Below, one piece after another: positions 58,092 through 64,000 of a DNA stretch of 64,000 nucleotides. The DNA comes from Pseudomonas sp. GM79. GTDB taxonomy: Bacteria; Pseudomonadota; Gammaproteobacteria; Pseudomonadales; Pseudomonadaceae. The position numbers and the translations under genes are program-made. The notes under the pieces were generated by a model. It did no database searches, was not told the origin of the DNA, and saw only the letters and a list, made by a program, of their open reading frames with translations. Where the stretch lies: the NCBI RefSeq assembly GCF_000282495.1, contig NZ_AKJE01000110.1:48170-112169 (forward strand). The letters are read 5' to 3'. Position 1 is the stretch's first letter. Each line of letters starts with the position of its first letter.

Positions 58092-59048
58092 TCAGTGATT
58101 ACGTCGGTCGATAAAACTCAAGCTGCGATACAAGGCTTCAATTCGCGGCAACTCACATCCCGCCGCTTTCGCCGCTGCCAGTGGCCGAGTGTAGATGGCA
58201 TCCAGTTCCAGCGGTCGCTTGTGCAGGAAGTCGTGGTACATGCTTGGCCAATAGTCGGGCATTTTCTCAGTCATCATGAACAGATGGTCGGCATATCCGG
58301 CCGGCATTTCGTGACCGCAGGCCGTTGCCCCCTGAACCACTTCGGTCATCAGCGCCTTGATCAGCTCCCGGCAGTCGGTATCGGCCATCAACGGCGTGGT
58401 GCTTGCCCCAAGCAGAACCGACAGGCCGTTGTAGGGGATATTCCAGACCAGTTTTTGCCAACGCGCCTGATGCAGGTTCGGCATGGCCTGGGAATCGATT
58501 CCGGCGGCGCGGAACAGCCCGGCGCCTTCCTCGACAATCGCCATCCGCGCCTGCTCATCGACTGCCGGGCCGCTGTGGTAGCCGACATTCACCGCGCCGA
58601 GAGCCTGATGGGTGATGACGCCAGGTCCCTCGCGATGGACGCAGATAAAACAGAGCCCACCAAGCAAGTGCAGCGAATCGGGGAGCAAGTCGCGCAGGCT
58701 GTCTTCGACGTCCAGGCCATTTTGCAACAACAGCACTTTGGCATTCGGAGCGGCAGCTTGAATGATTGTCGGCGCCAAGTCCGCGTTACTGGTGGTTTTC
58801 GTGCCCACCAGCAACCAGTCGCAGGGCGGCATATCTTCGGCCGTCGAATAGGCCTGAACCGGATTCAACGTCAACGTGCCGTGCATCGCACTGTCGAGTT
58901 GCAGCCCGTGTTCGGCCACCGCTGAAAATTCACTGCGCAACAGAAAATGCACATCGAAGCCGGCACGCGCCAGCATCAACCCGTAGAAACCGCCGATCGC
59001 GCCGGTTCCGATAATACCGATTGTCGGCTTGGCATCTGCCCCTATCAT
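58092..59048 (-). CDS. panE: Ketopantoate reductase-family protein (PanE-like)
   Basis: 318 residues. Dinucleotide loop GIIGTGAIGGFYGLML near the start, NGLDVEDSLRDL in the middle, and WQKLVWNIPYNGLSVLLGA with the conserved Lys-Asn used in ketopantoate reduction. Its ATG overlaps the stop of the thioredoxin-like gene (ATGA). Whether it is the main pantothenate enzyme or a relative cannot be settled here. Confidence 0.85.
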   Translation of the reverse strand: MIGADAKPTIGIIGTGAIGGFYGLMLARAGFDVHFLLRSEFSAVAEHGLQLDSAMHGTLTLNPVQAYSTAEDMPPCDWLLVGTKTTSNADLAPTIIQAAAPNAKVLLLQNGLDVEDSLRDLLPDSLHLLGGLCFICVHREGPGVITHQALGAVNVGYHSGPAVDEQARMAIVEEGAGLFRAAGIDSQAMPNLHQARWQKLVWNIPYNGLSVLLGASTTPLMADTDCRELIKALMTEVVQGATACGHEMPAGYADHLFMMTEKMPDYWPSMYHDFLHKRPLELDAIYTRPLAAAKAAGCELPRIEALYRSLSFIDRRNH

Positions 59049-59431
59049 GGTAATTCCTCTGCTATTCGACTCAACGCCAGCCCCACGGCTGCATTGAGCT
59101 CGGCGCTGATCAAACGCGACTGTAGTGCCCCAAAGAATTCACCGTCGCGCACTACAAACAGCGCCGGCAAATGAAAGACCCGATAACGCTCGACCACGCC
59201 ACCATTGTTCCCGGCATCGATCCAGCACAGTCGATCGACCGCCAGATCGAACGTGGGCAATTGCTCACGGGCAAAACGGCAGCTCGCGCAGCCGACGCTG
59301 GTAAAGATCACCAGGGAAATACCGTTCATCGCCAACAGCCGTTGGTCGGCGTCGAAATCGGTCAGTTCCGATTCGACCACTATACTGGGAGAAACGATGT
59401 CAGATGGCCGACACAGGGAGTCCGTGTTCAT
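59045..59431 (-). CDS. Thioredoxin-like protein
   Basis: 128 residues from ATG 59431; an internal start at residue 35 (59329) would give 94. Thioredoxin-fold core ISLVIFTSVGCASCRFAREQLPTF with a CxxC active site (CASC), and cis-Pro equivalent HLPALFVVRDGE. Role unknown; translationally coupled to the PanE-like gene downstream. The 5' end overlaps the PilZ gene on the opposite strand by 35 bases. Confidence 0.8.
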   Translation of the reverse strand: MNTDSLCRPSDIVSPSIVVESELTDFDADQRLLAMNGISLVIFTSVGCASCRFAREQLPTFDLAVDRLCWIDAGNNGGVVERYRVFHLPALFVVRDGEFFGALQSRLISAELNAAVGLALSRIAEELP

Positions 59432-59858
59432 GGGACGTTATCTTCCTCATCCTGACGATGTACCCGTCGAATTGACGTTGCTCAAACATGAGTGCATTTC
59501 GCGGCAACAGCTGCACACTATCAGCCTCGGCGGCGTGGCTTGCAATTACCACCGCGGGTGGCGAAGGGGCACTGCACTTCAAGTGCGCATGCCGACCCTG
59601 AGCACCACAATCTGTTACCTGGGCTATGTAGCGTGGTGCCTGCGACGAAAACGCAGCTACCTGGTGGGTATCGCTTTTGTCGACGAACAGACCCTGTTCA
59701 GCGCGCGAATGGGTGAGCAGGTTTGCCAGATCGAACGTTACTGCCGTCAGCACGAACCCAAAAGCGAACAGGTGAACAACCAGACCCTGGCCCTCGAATG
59801 GGTCCAGCTGCACGCCAACGAGTTCTCCCACGACACGGTTCGCAAGGCATTTGCATAG
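59397..59858 (+). CDS. PilZ-domain cyclic-di-GMP-binding protein
   Basis: 153 residues from ATG 59397 (GGGAG six bases ahead); 59430 is an alternative that would remove the overlap. PilZ fold RYLPHPDDVPVELTLLKHECISRQQLHTISLGGVACNYHRGW includes the SxGG motif (SLGG), but the usual RxxxR motif is weak (RYLPHP with nearby R). Binding to cyclic-di-GMP is therefore uncertain. Divergent and overlapping with the thioredoxin-like gene. Confidence 0.75.
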   Translation: MSDGRHRESVFMGRYLPHPDDVPVELTLLKHECISRQQLHTISLGGVACNYHRGWRRGTALQVRMPTLSTTICYLGYVAWCLRRKRSYLVGIAFVDEQTLFSARMGEQVCQIERYCRQHEPKSEQVNNQTLALEWVQLHANEFSHDTVRKAFA

Positions 59859-60001
59859 GTAATGCTGGATTAAACCGGTGTCTGCCCATTGTCGAGCCAC
59901 GGTGTAACGCGCTAAGGTTCGGCTCCCCGACGCGCTTAATTTGCTGTGCTCCGCCGCGCGGGTTCGCTGGCGGCCGGCACCCGTGACCTGACGAGTAAAC
60001 G

Positions 60002-61078
60002 ATGGCTGATTTACCGATCAACGACCTTAACGTCGCCTCCAACGAGACCCTGATCACTCCCGATCAGCTCAAGCGTGATATCCCTCTGAGCGACGCTGCC
60101 CTGCGCACCGTCACCAAGGGCCGCGAAGTCATTCGCAACATTCTTGATGGCACCGACCACCGCCTGTTCGTCGTGATCGGGCCGTGCTCGATCCATGACA
60201 TCAAGGCTGCCCACGAATACGCCGAGCGTCTGAAAGCGCTCGCGGCGGAAGTGTCCGATACCTTGTATCTGGTCATGCGCGTGTATTTCGAGAAGCCACG
60301 CACCACCGTCGGCTGGAAAGGCCTGATCAACGACCCGTACCTGGACGACTCGTTCAAGATTCAGGATGGCTTGCATATCGGGCGTCAGTTGCTGCTGGAC
60401 CTGGCTGAAATGGGCCTGCCGACCGCAACCGAAGCCCTCGACCCGATCTCCCCGCAATACTTGCAGGACCTGATCAGCTGGTCGGCGATCGGTGCACGCA
60501 CCACCGAATCCCAGACTCACCGTGAAATGGCTTCCGGCCTGTCCTCGGCTGTCGGCTTCAAGAACGGCACCGATGGCGGCCTCACAGTGGCCATCAACGC
60601 CTTGCAATCGGTCTCCAGCCCGCACCGCTTCCTGGGCATCAACCAGGAAGGTGGCGTGTCGATCGTCACCACCAAGGGCAACGCCTACGGTCACGTGGTG
60701 TTGCGCGGCGGTAATGGCAAACCGAACTACGATTCGGTCAGCGTCGCGCTCTGCGAGCAAGCGCTGAACAAGGCGAAGATCAAGCCGAACATCATGGTCG
60801 ATTGCAGCCACGCCAACTCCAACAAGGACCCGGCCCTGCAACCGCTGGTGATGGAGAACGTCGCCAACCAGATCCTCGAAGGCAACCAGTCGATCATCGG
60901 CCTGATGGTCGAAAGTCACCTGAACTGGGGCTGCCAGGCGATCCCGAAAGACCTCGCCGACCTGCAATACGGCGTGTCGATCACCGATGCCTGCATCGAC
61001 TGGACCGCCACCGAAAACACCTTGCGCAGCATGCACGCCAAGCTCAAGGATGTGTTGCCTAAACGCGATCGCAGCTGA
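60002..61078 (+). CDS. aroG: Class I (AroF/AroG-type) DAHP synthase
   Basis: 358 residues, typical of class I alpha enzymes. VVIGPCSIHDIKAAHEYAERL with the metal Cys, MRVYFEKPRTTVGWKGLINDP, SWSAIGARTTESQTHREMASGLSSAVGFKNGTDGG, and VDCSHANSNK. Makes DAHP for aromatic amino acids. Feedback specificity (Phe, Tyr or Trp) cannot be decided by eye. Ends at a strong terminator at 61093-61129. Confidence 0.93.
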   Translation: MADLPINDLNVASNETLITPDQLKRDIPLSDAALRTVTKGREVIRNILDGTDHRLFVVIGPCSIHDIKAAHEYAERLKALAAEVSDTLYLVMRVYFEKPRTTVGWKGLINDPYLDDSFKIQDGLHIGRQLLLDLAEMGLPTATEALDPISPQYLQDLISWSAIGARTTESQTHREMASGLSSAVGFKNGTDGGLTVAINALQSVSSPHRFLGINQEGGVSIVTTKGNAYGHVVLRGGNGKPNYDSVSVALCEQALNKAKIKPNIMVDCSHANSNKDPALQPLVMENVANQILEGNQSIIGLMVESHLNWGCQAIPKDLADLQYGVSITDACIDWTATENTLRSMHAKLKDVLPKRDRS

Positions 61079-61092
61079 TCACCGTTTCACGC

Positions 61093-61129
61093 AAAAAAAA
61101 ACGCCAGGCTTAAACCTGGCGTTTTTTTA
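61093..61129. terminator. Strong bidirectional terminator after the class I DAHP synthase gene
   Basis: A-run, ACGCCAGG-CTTAAA-CCTGGCGT stem, T-run of seven. Can serve aroG and the convergent GNAT gene. Confidence 0.92.
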
Positions 61130-61143
61130 TGCGTTCGCTTTAT

Positions 61144-61425
61144 TCACAGCTTGGCGGCATGCCGCGCGTGACGCTCCATGTAGCGCTCCACATAGGAACA
61201 CGATGGAATGACTGTGTAGCCCATTTCCTCGGCGTATTGCAGTGCCTGCTCGGTCAACGCCGCCGCGATGCCGCGACCACGCAGCGCGTTAGGCACAAAG
61301 GTACGATAAATATCCAGGGTCTGTTTCCCCAGATCCATATAGGTCAGGTAGGCACGATAACCGTCCACAGTGGTCTCGAACTGATGACCAGCCTGGTCAT
61401 GGTGGATGGACAACGCCTCGCTCAT
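61144..61425 (-). CDS. Small GNAT-type acetyltransferase (YjdJ-like)
   Basis: 93 residues from ATG 61425 with AGGAG upstream; the frame extends 22 codons but without ribosome site. The acetyl-CoA P-loop is RGRGIAAALTEQALQYAE. Matches the one-domain GNAT group (COG2388). Substrate unknown. Confidence 0.85.
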   Translation of the reverse strand: MSEALSIHHDQAGHQFETTVDGYRAYLTYMDLGKQTLDIYRTFVPNALRGRGIAAALTEQALQYAEEMGYTVIPSCSYVERYMERHARHAAKL

Positions 61426-62054
61426 CACTACTCCTCGCGGGTCTTTAATTCTGACCCCTACCTTACCGATGTTTTTCCGGCGAAGGAACATCTACGCCAC
61501 CCTGTGCCTGAATGGACACCGAGAGAGCAACACCAATCTCGCGCAACCGAGCACGTATCAAATAGTAGGCACCATTGGCAGAAATGCTCAAGGGACGCTC
61601 GTCATGCTGGCAGGCGGATGTTGCTTGGGTAATGCAGGGGCGGCCTGACCGGAATCTTCCCGAGTCGAGCCTGAACATTGCCGGATATTGCGACTTAAGA
61701 CGAGCGCCCTTTGTTTAAGTCACCTCAACATGGATAAAGATATGAGAGCCGCTGCGCAAAATCCGAACAAAAGTCTGGACGATTCCATCTAGACAGACTT
61801 TAGTCGAGACTGAAAAACAGCTGCCGAGGTGGGGAACTTTTCTTTGGCGGCTCGCTCAGCTCGGGCCTCGCAGCTGGATATTTTTTATACAATGCAGTTA
61901 AAAGTTGCTCGAAAAAGAATCAACGCCTACAATTTTTTTTGCTTCTTGCTATACGTCAGTTTACTTACTACAAGTAATGGGTAGTATGTACGCCGGCTAT
62001 TTCCTCACTCTGAGGAGACAGCTACTTAATAGAAAGTCCTTGAAGGGGAACACG
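61426..62054. other. Long intergenic region before oprI
   Basis: 629 bases with no supported gene. The right third (61860-61960) is AT-rich and carries the oprI promoter (61905-61933) and an approximately 115-base leader. A 71-codon frame on the minus strand (61463-61678) has no ribosome site or recognisable motif. Confidence 0.7.
61905..61933 (+). promoter_or_regulatory. Sigma-70 promoter of oprI
   Basis: TTGCTC (61905-61910), 17 bases, TACAAT (61928-61933). Another TACAAT at 61888-61893 lacks a -35. A leader of about 115 bases would precede oprI. Confidence 0.7.
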
Positions 62055-62306
62055 ATGAACAACGTTCTGAAATTCTCTGCTCTGGCTCTGGCCGCAGTTC
62101 TGGCTACCGGTTGCAGCAGCGTATCGAAAGAAACCGAAGCACGTCTGACTGCTACTGAAGACGCAGCAGCTCGCTCCCAGGCTCGTGCAGACGAAGCTTA
62201 CCGTAAAGCTGATGAAGCTCTGGCTGCTGCTCAAAAAGCACAACAGACTGCTGACGAAGCTAACGAGCGTGCTCTGCGCATGCTGGAAAAAGCTAGCCGC
62301 AAGTAA
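62055..62306 (+). CDS. oprI: Major outer-membrane lipoprotein OprI
   Basis: 83 residues, the known OprI length. Signal peptide ALALAAVLATGC (lipobox ATGC with cleavage before the lipid-bearing Cys). A heptad-rich coiled coil rich in Ala and charged residues follows (VSKETEARLTATEDAAARSQARADEAYRKADEALAAAQ), ending RMLEKASRK with a C-terminal Lys for possible peptidoglycan attachment. Codon use is strongly biased to GCT, CTG, CGT and GAA, typical of very highly expressed genes. Confidence 0.97.
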   Translation: MNNVLKFSALALAAVLATGCSSVSKETEARLTATEDAAARSQARADEAYRKADEALAAAQKAQQTADEANERALRMLEKASRK

Positions 62307-62327
62307 TAGTCCTTCGGGATTGTTATC

Positions 62328-62358
62328 AAGCCGACCCATTTTTTGGGTCGGCTTTTTT
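62328..62358 (+). terminator. Intrinsic terminator of oprI
   Basis: AAGCCGACCCA-TTTTT-TGGGTCGGCTT followed by T-run: an 11-bp perfect stem. Confidence 0.92.
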
Positions 62359-62383
62359 ATTGCCCGCTGTTTCTGCAGGCCAT

Positions 62384-62418
62384 AAAAAACCCGCCGACGC
62401 GGCCTGCGTCGGCGGGTT
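62384..62418 (-). terminator. Intrinsic terminator of the L,D-transpeptidase gene
   Basis: On the minus strand AACCCGCCGACGC-AGGCC-GCGTCGGCGGGTT followed by a T-run of six (A-run at 62384-62389 on plus strand). Confidence 0.9.
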
Positions 62419-62429
62419 CCTTTAAAGCG

Positions 62430-63401
62430 TTACTGCTGCAGGTCGATCGGCGCACTCGTTACCATCGACGCCGACGCATTCGGCACGGCGATTTCCACCG
62501 GCAGGCCATCTTCAGCGGCAACCACGTCACGCACCACATCCCAGTTCATGCGCAAGTTGTTGGTGATGTCCTCACGCTTGAGCATCGCATTGATCACTGC
62601 GGTGTGCTTGTCGACTACCGAAGGGTTGCCCTTGTCGTCCAGCGGCGTGTGCGCTTCCAGATAAACCTTGCCGGCGCTGAGGCCGAACTTGTATGGATCG
62701 TTGATGATCCGCACCGACGTCCCGACCGGCACCATGCTGGCCATTTCCAGCACGTTGTTGTTGAACATGCGGAAGCAGCCGTGGCTGGTGCGCATGCCGA
62801 TACCGAATTTCTTGTTCGAACCGTGGATCAGGTAGCCCGGAGTGCCAAGAGTGAACTTGAACGGCCCCAGCGGGTTGTCTGGGCCGGCTGGCACCACATT
62901 CGGCAGTGGATCGCCATCAGCGGCGTGCTCGGCCTTGATCGACGCTGGAGGCGTCCAGCTCGGGTTCGGCGTCTTGGCGATGATGCTGGTATGGGCAATC
63001 GGCGAGCCCCAGCCTTCACGGCCGATACCCAGCGGGAAGGTGTACACCACGTCCCGGCCTTTCGGGAAATAGTAGAGACGGTATTCAGCCAGGTTGATGA
63101 CGATGCCTTCACGAGGACCCGGCGGCAGGATGAAACGCGTCGGCAAGACGATTTCGGTCCCGGCGCCCGGCAGCCATGGATCGACCCCAGGGTTGGCCGC
63201 GACCATTTCCGAGTAGCCCAGATCGTAGGTGGTGCCAAGGTCGGCGAAGGTGTCTTCGTACTTGGCCTTGATCACTTGCACCTGGCCGATGATGTCTTCA
63301 CCGGGAGGTGGCAGGGGTAGCTCCAATGCTGCTACCGGACCCGCGACACAGAGGGCGGCAAGAGACAGGCAGCGGGTGACGGCGGGAAAGCGCGGCAACA
63401 T
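62430..63401 (-). CDS. L,D-transpeptidase (ErfK/YbiS family)
   Basis: 323 residues from ATG 63401 with AAGGA nine bases ahead (ATG 63419 is less likely). Signal peptide about 1-25 (CLSLAALCVAGPVAA). A LysM-like region is followed by the YkuD catalytic domain with SHGCFRMFN, in which the Cys is the nucleophile. Probably attaches OprI or forms 3-3 crosslinks in peptidoglycan. It converges on oprI, and the P. aeruginosa homologue also neighbours oprI (memory). Confidence 0.9.
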   Translation of the reverse strand: MLPRFPAVTRCLSLAALCVAGPVAALELPLPPPGEDIIGQVQVIKAKYEDTFADLGTTYDLGYSEMVAANPGVDPWLPGAGTEIVLPTRFILPPGPREGIVINLAEYRLYYFPKGRDVVYTFPLGIGREGWGSPIAHTSIIAKTPNPSWTPPASIKAEHAADGDPLPNVVPAGPDNPLGPFKFTLGTPGYLIHGSNKKFGIGMRTSHGCFRMFNNNVLEMASMVPVGTSVRIINDPYKFGLSAGKVYLEAHTPLDDKGNPSVVDKHTAVINAMLKREDITNNLRMNWDVVRDVVAAEDGLPVEIAVPNASASMVTSAPIDLQQ

Positions 63402-63697
63402 CCGGAAAATCCTTCGCATGATCGACAAGGGTATAAAAACGGGATTGTACACCGCCTCCCGTTATTTCGGGGAGACGTAAAGACCTGTGGTTGAGGAGCT
63501 TGCCTGGGGAGGTTATGGAGGCATAGGTCTCTATCTTGATGGTGTACATATCCGTTTCTGCGGTCACGGCCTCTATTGGTTTCGCTTTTACAGCGAGTCA
63601 CTTTCGAAAAGCGCGAAAGTAACCAAAGCGCTTCTGCCCCTTTCGTTCGGTGCCTCGCCCAGGCTCGGCATGCCCTCGCTCCGGTCCTGCTCCGTGG

Positions 63698-63737
63698 GCC
63701 CGCCGCGATCGGCCATCCATGGCCGATCGCGGCGGGC
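63698..63737. repeat. 40-base near-perfect palindrome in dispersed intergenic repeat
   Basis: Two 19-base arms, left beginning GCCCGCCGCG and right ending CGCGGCGGGC, are exact inverted copies around a 2-base CC centre. Flanking sequence (63594-63780) looks like one of the larger dispersed non-coding repeats of Pseudomonas, but I cannot assign a family. Confidence 0.8.
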
Positions 63738-63837
63738 GGTGCATCAAGATCAAAAGCTGCAGGCGAGCTAACGCTCGGCCTATAGAGTGGTGAAAAGAAG
63801 AGCGGATGGCTCTGATTTTGGATGTGCTCTGATTTTT

Positions 63838-63863
63838 TGTGGGAGCGGGCTTGCTCGCGAAGC
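63838..63863. repeat. Solitary REP element
   Basis: TGTGGGAGCGGGCTTGCTCG followed by CGAAG, same core as in the REPINs, with no inverted partner in the window. Confidence 0.85.
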
Positions 63864-63947
63864 TGTTGATCTTGCTGTTGCTTTGGCTCTTGATCTTGAT
63901 CTGTCGCCCCTTTCCCAGAGGCCGAACGCAGGCGTTGCGTAGGGGGC

Positions 63948-64000
63948 ACCGCGGCAGGGATGCCGCGGTAGCCGCCCCCGGCCATGGATGGCCGATGGCG
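63948..64000. repeat. Hairpin and partial palindrome cut by window end
   Basis: ACCGCGGCA-GGGA-TGCCGCGGT (63948-63969), then GGCCATGGATGGCC at 63980-63993, which matches the centre of the 63698 palindrome on the other strand (CC versus GG). Truncated by the end of the window. Confidence 0.7.

Larger units (their letters stand above)
63402..64000. other. Non-coding region with composite intergenic repeats at the window end
   Basis: 599 bases without a supported gene. Contains an ACTTTCG-type short palindrome (63599-63620), a 40-base palindrome (63698-63737), a solitary REP (63838-63863), and a second hairpin and palindrome (63948-64000). See separate entries. Frames of 60-220 codons here are by-products of this GC-rich repeat. 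Confidence 0.8.

Noticed and set aside
63332..63985. 217-codon minus-strand frame in the final repeat block
   Set aside because: Arg/Pro-rich translation of palindromic repeats and antisense leader; no ribosome site.

Overview
The window reads as a chromosomal segment of a Pseudomonas from the fluorescens group. The evidence is: gene families and gene order typical of that genus (atuDEF, cheV, sagS-ospR-gpx, htpX-tpm, deaD, ohrR-ohr, efp-earP, cysB, oprI); an EF-P with the rhamnosylated-type Arg32 beside earP; and eight paired copies of repeats of the kind described as REP/REPIN in P. fluorescens, most with arms built on GTGGGAGCGGGCTTGCTCGCGAAG. It looks like ordinary housekeeping and accessory chromosome. 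I see no prophage, insertion sequence, integrase, tRNA, rRNA or CRISPR array, and no clearly broken gene.

Layout. 0-5.3 kb: end of an acyclic-terpene (atu-type) catabolic operon, a DEDDh exonuclease, ppnP and a MOSC protein. 5.4-10.3 kb: cheV with a sigma-28 promoter, a protein resembling an Hpt domain without its histidine, a NarL-type kinase/regulator pair, and a lipid kinase. 10.5-15.4 kb: molybdenum-cofactor genes (moeA-moaB, divergent mobA), a small lipoprotein, a pseudouridine synthase and small proteins. 15.6-22.5 kb: a KefB/C-type antiporter, an Amt transporter, a yqjDE-like trio, an EAL phosphodiesterase and a dGTPase. 22.7-30.6 kb: a signalling island with a lone receiver, a BvgA-like regulator, a BvgS-like four-step phosphorelay kinase and a membrane HD-GYP protein with a large insertion. 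30.6-38.6 kb: free-methionine sulfoxide reductase, a DUF815 ATPase, sagS, ospR-gpx, msrB, an alanine-type aminotransferase and htpX. 38.8-50.7 kb: assorted metabolism and regulators (tpm, ygiD, deaD, crotonase, class II DAHP synthase, YcaQ-type protein, two LysR genes, TSUP transporter, ohrR). 51.0-54.5 kb: ohr, a secreted esterase, efp-earP. 54.6-61.4 kb: a small membrane protein with a GreA/B-like protein, cysB, a universal stress protein, a nucleotidase, a PanE-like reductase, thioredoxin-like and PilZ genes, class I DAHP synthase and GNAT. 61.9-63.4 kb: oprI and an L,D-transpeptidase. 63.5-64 kb: non-coding composite repeat.

Themes. (1) Two-component and cyclic-di-GMP signalling is dense: two hybrid kinases, three regulators, and EAL, HD-GYP and PilZ proteins. 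(2) Peroxide and thiol defence recurs: two OhrR-family repressors with their peroxidases (ospR-gpx, ohrR-ohr), two methionine sulfoxide reductases, htpX. Both peroxidase genes have palindromic control sites that I could locate. (3) The two DAHP synthases (class I and class II) feed the shikimate pathway.

Functional names come from reading protein motifs and recalled family knowledge, with no database search. Statements about P. aeruginosa gene order are from memory.
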